A stretch of 64,000 nt of DNA from Stomatohabitans albus (GTDB taxonomy: Bacteria > Actinomycetota > Nitriliruptoria > Euzebyales > Euzebyaceae): positions 988,219-1,052,218 of the forward strand of contig NZ_JAYKKE010000001.1 in assembly GCF_036336025.1 (NCBI RefSeq), read 5' to 3'. How positions within the stretch are numbered: the stretch's first letter is position 1; each line of letters begins with the position of its first letter. The translations under genes and the position numbers were made by a program. The notes under the pieces were generated by a model that saw only the letters and a list, made by a program, of their open reading frames with translations, did no database searches and was not told where the DNA came from. Positions 1 to 9,222 of the stretch are shown piece after piece.

Positions 1-113
1 GCTTGTTGCTGACCACTGAAACGTTGATTGCCGATAAGCCTGAACCGCCTGCGGCAGGTGGTGCTGGCGGCCATGATCACGATATGGGTATGGGTGGTGG
101 CATGGGCTTCTAA
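1..113 (+). CDS. groEL: GroEL chaperonin, C-terminal end (partial)
   Basis: Only the last 37 codons are inside the window; the gene begins upstream. The readable tail ends in the Gly/Met-rich stretch GMGGGMGF typical of 60-kDa chaperonin C-termini, preceded by ETLIADKPEP, which matches the end of the GroEL equatorial domain. The GGM-rich tail projects into the central cavity of the folding chamber in this family. A short His/Asp insert (HDHD) precedes the GGM repeats; some actinobacterial paralogues have a His-rich tail instead, so this is more like the housekeeping GroEL2 type. A strong hairpin follows 25 bases after the stop. Confidence 0.93.
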   Translation, partial: LLLTTETLIADKPEPPAAGGAGGHDHDMGMGGGMGF

Positions 114-137
114 GCTCCACACCGCACGATATTGCAC

Positions 138-166
138 AATGGCGGCCCCTTTGGGGGCCGCCATTT
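138..166 (+). terminator. Hairpin terminator after groEL
   Basis: A near-perfect inverted repeat (AATGGCGGCCCC, short T-rich loop, GGGGCCGCCATT) followed by TTTG. It sits just after the groEL stop and before the next gene's own promoter region, as expected of an intrinsic terminator. Confidence 0.75.
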
Positions 167-269
167 GTATGTTGCGTAGGAATCCTAAGTTATGTAACTC
201 AACGAAGATTGTCTGTTTTCAGGTGAACGGGGCGCATGCCGATAAGGTATCTCGGTAGGAGTATTCGAT

Positions 270-1139
270 ATGTTTCTACAACCAAATGCACGTACCCCGA
301 TATCTGTGATCATGCTTGTCAAGGACCACAGTGAAACGTCGTCTTTAGGTGCGACGCTGTCCGAGCAAGATATCCACATCGTGGCTCAGGTGAGAAGTGC
401 CAAAGAGGCCAATCAGGGAATTCGCACACACCACCCCGATATCGTGTTTGTAGAAATGAATCTGGCGATAACGACGGGGCCAGCTGCGGTGTCATTGATT
501 AAAACAGCTCACCCCGATACGTGTGTGGTGGCCTGGAGTAGTGAAGTATCACACCAATCCTTAGGCCAGATGATTCAGGCGGGTGCAAGCGGGTATATCG
601 TCACAACGACAAGCCCTGAAGAAATACGCGCGCTGTTAGAGCGTGCTATCAAAGGTGAACATGTCTACAGTCAAGATGTCGTGACCCTGTTAGAGCGAGC
701 CTTGCCGCCCATTCAGTACCACGACCAGAACTGTTATCGCAAGCTCAAACCGAATGAACGAGAAGCGGTTGATTTAATCATCTTGGGTTTATCGAATGAT
801 GAGATCGCCGCATATGTTGGTAACACTGCCTCATGGGTGAAACAGCGGGTTCGAAATGCCTGCAAACAATATGGCGTGGATACCCGTGTAGAGCTTGCGG
901 TAGCGGCACTTCGTGAAGGAGTTGACCCATTCAATAATGAGCAGTACGGGCCATTAACTCACCGGTATCGCTGCCTTGAAGACGAAGATAATACGGCCTG
1001 CCCTGCAACCGATGACCAGGTGCCAACCGTTGAAGCTATTGATACGCCTGATGTATCTGAGATGCCTGACGAAGACCCAGAAGCCGTGTTAGAACGCAAA
1101 CGCCATTCCATTGAGCTGCTCCTCGATGAAGAATGGTAA
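270..1139 (+). CDS. LuxR/NarL-type response regulator with degenerate receiver domain
   Basis: 289 residues. Residues 11-135 align by eye with the receiver domain of the canonical paralogue at 2795-3448, and about 160-215 with its LuxR-type helix-turn-helix; both share REGVDPF at the domain end. The receiver has lost its chemistry: the acidic pocket DDDD is LVKD, the phospho-acceptor Asp is Glu (E62 in FVEMN), and the conserved Lys is Thr (VTTTSP). It should therefore not be phosphorylated normally; Glu can mimic phospho-Asp, so constitutive activity is possible (inference). A 70-residue acidic C-terminal tail, rich in Asp, Glu and Pro, is absent from the paralogue. Start ATG has TAGGAG 8 bases upstream. 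No kinase is adjacent on this strand. Confidence 0.85.
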   Translation: MFLQPNARTPISVIMLVKDHSETSSLGATLSEQDIHIVAQVRSAKEANQGIRTHHPDIVFVEMNLAITTGPAAVSLIKTAHPDTCVVAWSSEVSHQSLGQMIQAGASGYIVTTTSPEEIRALLERAIKGEHVYSQDVVTLLERALPPIQYHDQNCYRKLKPNEREAVDLIILGLSNDEIAAYVGNTASWVKQRVRNACKQYGVDTRVELAVAALREGVDPFNNEQYGPLTHRYRCLEDEDNTACPATDDQVPTVEAIDTPDVSEMPDEDPEAVLERKRHSIELLLDEEW

Positions 1140-1237
1140 CACCATCAGCCCTCGGCGGTATGGAATCGTGTCAAACACCGTGAGTAACGGTGGAGGACGG
1201 CTGCATGTAGATGGCGACAAGAGATAGACCAAACAGA

Positions 1238-1263
1238 CAACGGCGACCAGATGGTCGCCGTTG
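1238..1263 (+). terminator. Hairpin after the degenerate response regulator gene
   Basis: Perfect 11-bp inverted repeat CAACGGCGACC / GGTCGCCGTTG with a 4-base loop AGAT, about 100 bases after the stop codon. There is no T-run, so termination activity is likely but not certain. Confidence 0.5.
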
Positions 1264-1329
1264 CTGCAATTGAGAGGATTTGAAGGTTGGAGAAGGAGAA
1301 GAAAGGACTAATGATGTTCTAATCAACAC

Positions 1330-1602
1330 TCAAACAATGCACCTTCGACATGTGTTGTTCATCTTGATTAGTACGTTGGCTAGATAGCCGTTGGATGAAA
1401 GATCGTCCGGTTTGGTATTCATCGCTACGACAGACCCCATTGACCCAATAGGTGATGATGGTTGGTGCATTGTGGCGATGGCCGCACCGGCGATTTTGGA
1501 CAACAGGTAGGTAAGTCCACCCACCCAGATAGGGTCAGCAGGCAGAAGACGTTCAGTGGTGCTGAACGCTACCGATTGGCGGGAGATTACGGTCTCACGC
1601 AC
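1330..1602 (-). CDS. Small hypothetical protein, possible peptide precursor
   Basis: 90 codons on the minus strand with a GTG start preceded by GGAAGGA at good spacing. I do not recognise the family. The middle, following a WVGG motif, is a hydrophobic Gly/Ala-rich segment (LTYLLSKIAGAAIATMH) that could form one helix; the C-terminus ends CRRCIV. The gene lies between a degenerate response regulator and a histidine kinase gene on the same strand as the kinase. A Gly-Gly followed by an amphipathic segment next to a two-component system recalls regulated secreted peptides, but there is no transporter, modification or immunity gene nearby, so a function cannot be assigned. It could be a chance open frame. 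Confidence 0.4.
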   Translation of the reverse strand: MRETVISRQSVAFSTTERLLPADPIWVGGLTYLLSKIAGAAIATMHQPSSPIGSMGSVVAMNTKPDDLSSNGYLANVLIKMNNTCRRCIV

Positions 1603-1731
1603 CAGGGTTCCTTCCGTCGTGATTGATCCTGACTAAATGGTAGGACCTTTTAAATAGAAAGTCGAAATATCATGGCACACAAGTTCAACAAGGTAACGAA
1701 CGTTACCTTTAATACGTGAATGAACAGGTCG

Positions 1732-2796
1732 TTAGGCTGACTGGCGCGAGAAAATATTGAGGTGAACCGGTGGCTTTGGCTGAGGAGACGGCCCCTCGGT
1801 AAGGCGTTTGGGGAGGGTGACGGTTGCGGTGAAGTGATCTCCGTCATCAAATGTCGTGAACTGAGCGCCCAACCGAATGAACGCACGGCTCGTTGACTCT
1901 AAACCAATATGGCTCCCTATCTGCGTATCCGTTGAGGGGGGTTTGTCATTCTCAATGCGGATGCCATAGCTTTTGTCTTGGTCTGTCAGCGTAAGTGTGA
2001 TAGTTGAACCAATATTGGCGTATTTCACCGCATTATTAATGAGCTCACTGATGCACTCAGGCAGCGGTGGGAAGGCGTCGATGTCAGGTACGCACTCAAT
2101 GCGCAAGTTGCGATCATGAACGAGGGTTTCATACTCGCTCAACAGAGTCGGCAATGTGCAGGTGGTAATAGTGGGCATCTCCGCTTCGGTTTCGTCACGG
2201 GTGTCATAGAGGCCTTCAGTCGCGGTCATCGTTTCTCGGAGCTCACTAAGTGCCTGGTCAAGGAAGTTAATGACCTCCGGGTCCGGAGATGGGTTTGTGC
2301 GGACGTGAATCAGCGCTTGGGTGATCTTCTTTGCGGCGCCGTCATGGAGGCCCTTAATCATGGCAATACGTTTATTACGCTCGCGCATCTCTAAGTCGTG
2401 CTGTTTGTGTTCGTAATGAGAACTTAAGTTACTGAAGAGCAAGGAAATGAAAATGCCCGCAATAAGCACCTTAGTTTGGGGCATATACGTAATGACGTGA
2501 ATAAGTCCCACATCTGGGAACAAGTCACGCAAATCCCATGTTGCCATAAGCAACAGCACGACTACTACAACAAACGTCCGACGGACCCCAAAGAGCAGCG
2601 CAAAAATGAGCGCCGCATAGGTCTCACCGATTACAAACGGGATCGGAAAAATCGGGTTAAGGAAGAACGTGTGGAGGAATGAAAGGGTGACTTGAGACGA
2701 GAGAAGGACTGAATAGGTAAGAAAACCAACCGTTAGAATCCGTAACAACAAGAGCCCACGTTTGAACGTGTCTTTCCCAAGGAAATCAAGATTCAT
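1732..2796 (-). CDS. Sensor histidine kinase, HisKA_3 (NarL partner) family
   Basis: About 354 residues from the ATG at 2796. The N-terminus has several hydrophobic segments (about residues 10-120) that form a membrane sensor with little extracellular loop. A dimerisation/phospho-acceptor helix follows with the HisKA_3 motif GLHDGAAKK, where His is the phosphorylation site. The C-terminal HATPase_c domain has an N-box (ELINNAVKYAN) and a G-box (GSHIGLES). HisKA_3 kinases phosphorylate NarL/LuxR-type regulators, and such a regulator (2795-3448) is divergently adjacent; the two start codons overlap by two bases. Upstream in-frame ATGs at 2808 and 2820 exist but have no better ribosome binding site. 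The signal sensed is not evident. Confidence 0.85.
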   Translation of the reverse strand: MNLDFLGKDTFKRGLLLLRILTVGFLTYSVLLSSQVTLSFLHTFFLNPIFPIPFVIGETYAALIFALLFGVRRTFVVVVVLLLMATWDLRDLFPDVGLIHVITYMPQTKVLIAGIFISLLFSNLSSHYEHKQHDLEMRERNKRIAMIKGLHDGAAKKITQALIHVRTNPSPDPEVINFLDQALSELRETMTATEGLYDTRDETEAEMPTITTCTLPTLLSEYETLVHDRNLRIECVPDIDAFPPLPECISELINNAVKYANIGSTITLTLTDQDKSYGIRIENDKPPSTDTQIGSHIGLESTSRAFIRLGAQFTTFDDGDHFTATVTLPKRLTEGPSPQPKPPVHLNIFSRQSA

Positions 2797-3448
2797 GAGT
2801 CGTTCCATCTCCGTTGTCATGCTCGACGATGATGATTTCATCATGCAGAGCATGGCAAAACTGCTGTCCCTATATGACATCAATGTCGTGGCGCAAACCA
2901 CTTCAGTTGAAGACACTATTAATCAGATTAGCCGACAATCGCCCGACATTGTGTTCGTCGATGTCATGATGCCCATTATTGACGGTCCCATTGCCGTGGC
3001 CTTAATCAAGCAGCGCTTCCCCGATACTCGGATCATCGCGATGACCACGCTGAACTCTCAAGAAGCCCTGAAATCAATGATTGATGCGGGTGTCATGGGA
3101 TACATCATGAAAGGCGCCGATCCTGAAGAAATCAGCAACCTGTTAGACCGGGCGATGTCTGGTGATCGGGTGTACTCCCAAGGTGCGGTGGCCTTAATGG
3201 AGCAGTCCTTGCCGGATATCCGTGACAAGGATGCCCGTATTTACAACACGCTGAGCGCCACCCAACAACGGGTAGTCCGTATGGTGATTAAGGGGTACAG
3301 CAACGAGCAGATTGCGTCTGAACTCCATCTTGGACTCTCGGCGGTGAAGCAGCATGTGCGTAAGTCCTGTGAGAAATACGGTGTGACCACCCGTGTTCAG
3401 TTAGCGGTAACGGCTATCCGAGAAGGGGTCGACCCGTTCACCGGATAA
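2795..3448 (+). CDS. LuxR/NarL-type response regulator (canonical receiver)
   Basis: 217 residues: receiver domain (about 5-125) and C-terminal LuxR-type helix-turn-helix (about 150-205). All phosphorylation residues are present: acidic pocket DDDD at 11-14, phospho-acceptor D56 (FVDVMMP), T84 (AMTT) and K106 (IMKGADP). The likely partner is the divergently encoded HisKA_3 kinase. ATG 2795 fits the usual start just before the first beta strand; an upstream in-frame alternative would add 11 residues that do not look like a receiver. The start codon overlaps that of the kinase gene, so each promoter must lie within the other gene's 5' coding part. It is a paralogue of the degenerate regulator at 270-1139. 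Confidence 0.92.
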   Translation: MSRSISVVMLDDDDFIMQSMAKLLSLYDINVVAQTTSVEDTINQISRQSPDIVFVDVMMPIIDGPIAVALIKQRFPDTRIIAMTTLNSQEALKSMIDAGVMGYIMKGADPEEISNLLDRAMSGDRVYSQGAVALMEQSLPDIRDKDARIYNTLSATQQRVVRMVIKGYSNEQIASELHLGLSAVKQHVRKSCEKYGVTTRVQLAVTAIREGVDPFTG

Positions 3449-3525
3449 ATCTGGATCACGGGGTTGGACAAGGGCGTTGTGGCACTTAATCGTGCTGGAG
3501 ACGGCGCCAGTGTGTGGCGGCTGGT

Positions 3526-4065
3526 TTAGGGCAGGACACCAGCGTGGGCCATAGCCATACGAATGATGCGGTCTTGACCACCGCTCATCTCACTTGCAAT
3601 GGTGATCGAGCAGGCTTCCTCTACGGTCAGCCAGGAAAAGGCCAGTGATGACTCACTCGGCGCAACTTCACCACTAATAGGGACAAGGAACACGAGACTG
3701 ACCGCGTGTTGACGTGGATCAGTGAACCCAGAACGGTCATCGGGAAAATACTCGACAACGGTAAACGGTGATGGGTCGGCCGGAATCTGGGGGTCTGAAT
3801 CGGGGCCAAGGTCTTTACTGAGGTGGCGCCAGAGGGCATCACGGACCCGTTCACCATAGAGCACCCGACCGCTCACAATGGCGCGGGCAAGGCGACCGTC
3901 GGCTTGGGGGGTGAGGAGGAGGCCCACCCGTTCTACACGACCAAGATGGTCGATACGAACAGGAACAGCCTCAACATAGATCAGCGGCATTTTTGAACGG
4001 ATACCAGCTAATTCGGCTTCATCTAGCCACGCAGGCTGGCTCGAAAGAATGTCGTTCCCTTGCAT
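3526..4065 (-). CDS. DUF4916 / NUDIX-fold family protein
   Basis: 179 residues, matching the actinobacterial DUF4916 NUDIX-like family: an N-terminal PAWLDEAELA segment, the YVEAVPVR strand, and a degenerate Nudix box around GERVRDALWRHLSKDLG. In that box the catalytic REUXEE is not kept (RH and KD replace RE and EE), so classical Nudix hydrolysis is doubtful. The start ATG has a strong GAGGAG ribosome binding site. It is convergent with the response regulator gene and divergent from the UDP-glucose dehydrogenase gene. The substrate is unknown. Confidence 0.75.
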   Translation of the reverse strand: MQGNDILSSQPAWLDEAELAGIRSKMPLIYVEAVPVRIDHLGRVERVGLLLTPQADGRLARAIVSGRVLYGERVRDALWRHLSKDLGPDSDPQIPADPSPFTVVEYFPDDRSGFTDPRQHAVSLVFLVPISGEVAPSESSLAFSWLTVEEACSITIASEMSGGQDRIIRMAMAHAGVLP

Positions 4066-4274
4066 ACCTCACTCCTCTGCGTTATCCCAGCCTTAGGGAT
4101 ACTACGCAATGCAACATCTTAAAACCAGCACGCACGTACAGAAGATGGTGGTGCCAATCTCCGGGAGGAGACGGCATGGGGGTAGCTTGGTAGACGGCTG
4201 TTCCTGTGCCGTTGGGGTAGGAAAAACACAGAATTCATTCAGCAGCAATTGACCGGTTATGTCATGCTGGCCCG

Positions 4275-5741
4275 ATGACACGATCTCTCTCGGTAGTGGT
4301 GTTAGGCATTGGCCACGTTGGGCTCGTCACGGTGGCTACGCTGGCATCATTAGGACATCAGGTTGTTGGGTTCGATGTGAATCCTGATGTGATTGCACAA
4401 GTTGGTGCTGGTGACATTCATTTTTATGAACCTGGCCTGGCCGATTTACTTCAAGAGGGCGTGCAAGCAGGTCATCTACGGTTTTCCAGTGATCCCGCTG
4501 ATGCGATTGCCGGTGCTGACATTGCGATGATTTGTGTGGGTACACCGTCTGAGCCAGCCATGAATGGTGAAGACGGCCTCGACCTCAGCATGGTCAAAGC
4601 GGCGGCTCAAACAGTGATTACCCATGCCACACAGCCGGTGGTGATTGTTGAAAAGTCAACGGTGCCTCCGGGAACGGGTGATCGTATTGAGGATCTTGTA
4701 GCCCTCCATGGGAAGGGCGACCTGATTACGGTTGCGTCCAATCCCGAATTCTTGCGTGAGGGGCAGGCGGTGGCGGATACCTTACGTCCTGACCGCATTG
4801 TGGTTGGGGCCAACGATGAGCACACTCACCAGGTCCTTGCAGACCTCTATGCCCCACAACTTGCCGTACATCCCAGTGCCTATGTGGCCACCGACCGCGT
4901 GACTGCCGAGATTACGAAACAGGCATCTAACGCGTTCTTGGCGTTAAAAATCTCATTTATCAACGAGGTGGCGGCCCTCTGTGAGCACGTTGGGGCAGAC
5001 ATCACCACGGTGGCTGATGGCATGGGCCATGACCCGCGCATTGGGCGTGCCTTTCTTAATGCCGGTATCGGCTATGGCGGGTCGTGTTTTCCCAAGGATG
5101 TGAGTGGGTTGTCTGCGGTCTACGAATCGCACCATCTCCCTGAAACCACCATAAGTGGCGCCCATTGGGTGAATGAAGAAGCAAAGCGCTGGCCGGTTAA
5201 AACCCTTGCCAAGGCGCTGTGGTCAATTAAGGGCACGACGATAGCGGTGTTAGGGGCGTCCTTTAAACCCCATACCGATGACATTCGTGAGTCGGTCGCC
5301 ATGTATGTGGTTGAGCAACTCTTGGCACAAGGAGCCCATGTTCGCTTGACTGATCCAGTGGCCTTGCCACGGGTGCAGGCCGATACGTTGCTGTGTGATT
5401 ATGGGGTGATTGACGATCAAGCCCTTGCGGGTGCGGTTGTCTTTGATGAATCCGATCAGGATGCTGAAAACCCCGGCCTGGGATTTCTTGAGCCGTATGT
5501 TCATCAAGATAATGAGCAGGGCAAGCTGGAATTAGTTGATACCCCACAAGCCGCAATTGAAGGTGCTGACGCGGTGCTGTTGGCAACCGAATGGCCAGAA
5601 TATGCGGCGCTCAATCCGGATGATATTGCCCAATGGTTACGCACCCCGGTGGTTGTGGATGGGCGTATTCAATGGGACGGGGCCGCATTTGAAGACGCTG
5701 GACTTCGTTTCTATCAGGTAGGTCGTCGTGGCCGAAACTAA
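4275..5741 (+). CDS. UDP-glucose/GDP-mannose dehydrogenase family protein
   Basis: 488 residues. Such enzymes oxidise a nucleotide sugar at C6 in two NAD-dependent steps, usually UDP-glucose to UDP-glucuronate for surface polysaccharide. Seen here: N-terminal Rossmann fold with GIGHVG (canonical GxGxxG, residues 11-16), central domain with KQASNAFLALK, and the catalytic Cys near residue 270 in YGGSCFPKD; the C-terminal UDP-binding domain starts about residue 325 (LGASFKPHTDDIRES). It is about 50 residues longer than many homologues because of an acidic insert around residues 390-420. It overlaps the next gene by 14 bases. No glycosyltransferase is nearby, so the pathway is not defined by context. 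Confidence 0.92.
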   Translation: MTRSLSVVVLGIGHVGLVTVATLASLGHQVVGFDVNPDVIAQVGAGDIHFYEPGLADLLQEGVQAGHLRFSSDPADAIAGADIAMICVGTPSEPAMNGEDGLDLSMVKAAAQTVITHATQPVVIVEKSTVPPGTGDRIEDLVALHGKGDLITVASNPEFLREGQAVADTLRPDRIVVGANDEHTHQVLADLYAPQLAVHPSAYVATDRVTAEITKQASNAFLALKISFINEVAALCEHVGADITTVADGMGHDPRIGRAFLNAGIGYGGSCFPKDVSGLSAVYESHHLPETTISGAHWVNEEAKRWPVKTLAKALWSIKGTTIAVLGASFKPHTDDIRESVAMYVVEQLLAQGAHVRLTDPVALPRVQADTLLCDYGVIDDQALAGAVVFDESDQDAENPGLGFLEPYVHQDNEQGKLELVDTPQAAIEGADAVLLATEWPEYAALNPDDIAQWLRTPVVVDGRIQWDGAAFEDAGLRFYQVGRRGRN

Positions 5742-6270
5742 CCAAACCGAATCTGGTCAACCTGCCCAACACGTTGGGGGGTCGTCTCGTTTTCATGACC
5801 CGTTAGGGGCCAATCAGTCTCGGTGGACGTCTGGCCAGGAAACGGGACGGATTACACCTTATTGTTTTGCGTCTGATGAGTGGATTGATGCGTGGGTGCG
5901 TGCCTTTAATGCCAACCCGAAGGCGGTGGCGTTGTGCCAGCGATTGTTGGGGCGGTGGCGGTTTGAGGTGGAACGTGACCGTACCGGCCCTGGAGGGGTA
6001 TGGGATGTGGTCGTTGATGTTGACGGGGCACGGCTGGTGGCTGTCGATGCACACCAAGACTCCGCCGCAGACCTGCGTGGGCATGTGCGGGCAAGCCACG
6101 ACCGTTGGCATCGCCTGTTAAATGGCAGTGCAGATTTACGCATGAGTATTTTGACGAGGCGGGTGCACGTGACGGGGGATCTAAAAGAACTCCGCACGAT
6201 TGCCAAACAACTACTGGACGCTGGGTTCAGCGTGAAAACAGTTCCCACGATGTTTCTGTGCGGAAACTAA
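5728..6270 (+). CDS. SCP2 sterol-binding-like domain protein
   Basis: 180 residues with a GTG start overlapping the end of the dehydrogenase gene; AGGTAGGT provides the ribosome binding site. The first 50 residues are polar and probably disordered. The rest fits an SCP2-like fold: the pattern WHRLLNGSADLRMSIL followed by VHVTGDLKEL resembles the conserved C-terminal half of bacterial SCP2 domains, which bind hydrophobic ligands in a pocket. The assignment is by pattern only. Translational coupling with the sugar-nucleotide dehydrogenase is suggested by the overlap, but no functional link is known to me. Confidence 0.6.
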   Translation: MAETNQTESGQPAQHVGGSSRFHDPLGANQSRWTSGQETGRITPYCFASDEWIDAWVRAFNANPKAVALCQRLLGRWRFEVERDRTGPGGVWDVVVDVDGARLVAVDAHQDSAADLRGHVRASHDRWHRLLNGSADLRMSILTRRVHVTGDLKELRTIAKQLLDAGFSVKTVPTMFLCGN

Positions 6271-6481
6271 ACCAATTCTTTGACCAGTCTGTTGTGACCC
6301 TGTGGGGTTATCGCAGGGTGTAACGGTTGGAACAGTGCCTTCTAACCGTGAAAGGTGACATCGACCCAAGCCTGTGGTAGCGGCGAAAGCTATTCTTGGC
6401 AAATGCGGTCATGGAGGCCGTATGCACATGCACACGGCCCGGTGTCTGGTTGCTCGGGCCTCCCAAAATCCAGGAGATTTC

Positions 6482-7654
6482 ATGACCACTGCTCAGGTCC
6501 AAATTGGCATCGGTAAATCTGGCCGCCGCGCGTACGGCTTTGACGATATTGCGATTGTTCCCACTCGTCGTACCCGTGACCCCGAAGATATTGACATTAG
6601 CTGGCAAATTGATGCCTACCGCTTTGACCTGCCATGTTTGGGCAGCGCGATGGATGGGGCAATGAGCCCGGCTAGTGCGATTGCGATGGGCAAACTCGGC
6701 GGGTTGGGTGTGTTGAACCTTGAAGGGCTGTGGACAAAGTATGAAGATCCTCAGCCTCTTTTTGATGAGATTGCGCAACTGGACAACGCATCGGCTACCA
6801 AGCGCATGCAAGAGATTTATGCCGCACCCGTGCAGCCTGAGCTTATTGGGGTTCGGGTGAAGGAAATGAAGGACGCCGGTATTACAACCGCGGCTTCATT
6901 AACGCCTCAGAATGTTGAGAAGTGGCACCACCACGCCCTTGAGGCTGGCTTGGACATTTTGGTTATCCAGGGCACGGTAGTCAGTGCCGAGCACGTGTCA
7001 AAAACATCTGACCCGCTTGACCTTGTTGACTTTATTAGCCGGTACGACATTCCGGTGATTGTGGGTGGCACGGCTAGCTATTCTGCGGCCCTGCACTTGA
7101 TGCGTACCGGCGCTGCCGGCATTTTGGTCGGGGTTGGTCCGGGTAATGCCTGCACAACCCGTGGGGTGTTGGGTATCGGGGTACCCCAGGCGACGGCCAT
7201 TGCTGACGCGGCAGGGGCGCGGAGCCGCCACCTCGAAGAAACTGGCCGCTATGTGCATGTGATCGCTGACGGCGGGATGCGCACCGGTGGTGACGTGTCA
7301 AAGGCCATTGCTTGTGGTGCTGACGCGGTGATGTTGGGGAGTCCGCTGAGTCGTGCGGCTGAGGCGCCTGGCCAGGGCAAGCACTGGGGGATGGCTACCT
7401 TCCACCCGGATTTGCCGCGTGGGGCGCGTGTTGAGGTTGGCACCATTGGCACGATGGAACAGATTTTGACTGGTCCGGCGACGGAAAATGATGGTACGCG
7501 CAACCTGTTTGGGGCGTTGCGGACTTCAATGGCGACGTGCGGGTATGAAACGATTAAAGAGTTCCAGCGTGCTGAGGTGATGGTGGCGCCTGCCTTGCAG
7601 AGTGAAGGCAAGACCTACCAGAAGGCCCAAGGTATCGGGATGGGTAACCGCTAA
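6482..7654 (+). CDS. guaB3: GuaB3 family IMP dehydrogenase-related protein
   Basis: 390 residues. It resembles the actinobacterial GuaB3 group, an IMP dehydrogenase/GMP reductase (beta/alpha)8 barrel without CBS domains. Diagnostic stretches are [19 protein letters not shown] near the N-terminus and [19 protein letters not shown] near residue 260, which carries the phosphate-binding site. The active-site loop region includes GNACTTR, whose Cys occupies the expected nucleophile position. The start is ATG 6482 with AGGAGA five bases upstream; the longer open frame upstream has no such site. It ends with a one-base overlap to guaA (TAATG), so GMP formation from IMP and from XMP are co-expressed. 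Its leader has possible alternative hairpins. Confidence 0.9.
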   Translation: MTTAQVQIGIGKSGRRAYGFDDIAIVPTRRTRDPEDIDISWQIDAYRFDLPCLGSAMDGAMSPASAIAMGKLGGLGVLNLEGLWTKYEDPQPLFDEIAQLDNASATKRMQEIYAAPVQPELIGVRVKEMKDAGITTAASLTPQNVEKWHHHALEAGLDILVIQGTVVSAEHVSKTSDPLDLVDFISRYDIPVIVGGTASYSAALHLMRTGAAGILVGVGPGNACTTRGVLGIGVPQATAIADAAGARSRHLEETGRYVHVIADGGMRTGGDVSKAIACGADAVMLGSPLSRAAEAPGQGKHWGMATFHPDLPRGARVEVGTIGTMEQILTGPATENDGTRNLFGALRTSMATCGYETIKEFQRAEVMVAPALQSEGKTYQKAQGIGMGNR

Positions 7655-9222
7655 TGGTAAGCCACGACCTCCTAGCCGGGAGCGGTGAGGGTACCGACAC
7701 GATTCTGGTGTTGGATTTTGGTGCCCAATATGCCCAGGTGATTGCGCGCCGCGTGCGTGATGCGCGTGTGCGGTCTGAGCTTGTGCCCCACACGATTCGT
7801 GCAGATGAAGTTGCCGAACGCAAACCGATAGGGATTATCTTGAGTGGTGGTCCCAAGAGTGTGCACGTGGAAGGGGCGCCTGATCTCGACCCAGCGATTT
7901 TTGACCTGGGTATCCCTGTGTTGGGGATTTGCTATGGGCAACAGATCATGGCTCAAACCCTAGGAGGTCGTGTTCAGGCTACGGATGGGCCTGAATATGG
8001 GCGTACTGATTTTCGGGTGACTGGCACCAGTGAACTGTTGGAGGGCTTGCCCTCTGAACAGGTGGTGTGGATGAGTCACAACGATGCGGTGGTTGATCTC
8101 CCAGAAGGGTTTAGCGCCACTGGAAGTACGCCGGTGTGTCCGGTTGCGGCGATGGAAAACCCGGAGCGCAAGCTTTATGCGGTGCAGTGGCATCCTGAGG
8201 TGACTCATTCCCAATACGGGCAGGACGTGATTAGCCGCTTTGTGGAGTTGACGGGTGCTGAACGCACGTGGACTCCGGACAATGTGATTGATGCGGCTGT
8301 TGATGCGATTCGCCGTCAGGTGGGTGACGCCAAGGTGCTGTGTGGGCTGAGCGGTGGGGTGGACTCTGCCGTTGCGGCGGCTTTGGTGCACAAAGCTATT
8401 GGTGACCAGTTGACGTGTGTGTTTGTGAACCACGGGTTGTTGCGTAAAGGTGAAGCCGAAGCGGTTGAAGAGGCGTTTGGGGCGCACTTTGATGTGAACC
8501 TTGTGACCATTGATGCGGTTGACACGTTTATGAATGCGCTGGCTGGGGTGAGTGAGCCAGAGCAGAAACGCAAAATTATTGGTGAACAGTTCATTCGTAC
8601 CTTTGAAGCGGCAGCGCGTGAACATGCCGGAGATGCAACGTTCTTGGTTCAGGGCACGTTGTATTCCGATGTTGTTGAGAGTGGAGCGAGTGGGTCTGCG
8701 GTTATCAAGAGCCACCACAATGTGGGTGGGTTGCCCGATGACATGGCCTTTGAACTGTGCGAGCCGCTGCGCTGGCTATTTAAAGATGAAGTGCGCCAGG
8801 TTGGGTTGGCCCTTGGACTGCCCGAAGAAATGGTGTGGCGACAGCCGTTCCCCGGACCTGGCCTTGGCGTGCGCATCATCGGTGAAGTAACCCGTGAGCG
8901 CTGTGACCTCTTGCGCGAAGCCGATGCCGTCGTGCTGCGAGTGCTGCGTGAGGCTGGGTTGGAACGTGATATTTGGCAGTCTTTTGCCGTGCTACCCGCC
9001 GACGTGCGCACCGTTGGCGTCCAAGGCGACGCCCGAACCTACGGCAACTGTGTCATCGTGCGCGCCGTAACCAGCGAAGATGCCATGACCGCTGACTTTG
9101 CCCGTATCCCGTTTGATGTGCTAGAAAAAATCAGTACATCAGTGATTAACGAGGTGGCTGGGATTAACCGTGTTGCCTATGACATCACCTCTAAGCCGCC
9201 GGGAACGATTGAGTGGGAGTAG
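7654..9222 (+). CDS. guaA: GMP synthase (glutamine-hydrolysing)
   Basis: 522 residues. It converts XMP to GMP using ATP and glutamine-derived ammonia. The N-terminal class I amidotransferase has the nucleophile in GICYGQQ (about residue 89) and the His/Glu pair in WHPEVTH. The ATP-pyrophosphatase domain carries the P-loop SGGVDSAV near residue 231, and the C-terminal dimerisation domain ends with the canonical [10 protein letters not shown]. Length is normal. The start overlaps the guaB3 stop by one base. The 3' end of guaA is a known integration site for mobile elements in many bacteria; here the sequence becomes strongly AT-rich right after the stop. Confidence 0.97.
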   Translation: MVSHDLLAGSGEGTDTILVLDFGAQYAQVIARRVRDARVRSELVPHTIRADEVAERKPIGIILSGGPKSVHVEGAPDLDPAIFDLGIPVLGICYGQQIMAQTLGGRVQATDGPEYGRTDFRVTGTSELLEGLPSEQVVWMSHNDAVVDLPEGFSATGSTPVCPVAAMENPERKLYAVQWHPEVTHSQYGQDVISRFVELTGAERTWTPDNVIDAAVDAIRRQVGDAKVLCGLSGGVDSAVAAALVHKAIGDQLTCVFVNHGLLRKGEAEAVEEAFGAHFDVNLVTIDAVDTFMNALAGVSEPEQKRKIIGEQFIRTFEAAAREHAGDATFLVQGTLYSDVVESGASGSAVIKSHHNVGGLPDDMAFELCEPLRWLFKDEVRQVGLALGLPEEMVWRQPFPGPGLGVRIIGEVTRERCDLLREADAVVLRVLREAGLERDIWQSFAVLPADVRTVGVQGDARTYGNCVIVRAVTSEDAMTADFARIPFDVLEKISTSVINEVAGINRVAYDITSKPPGTIEWE

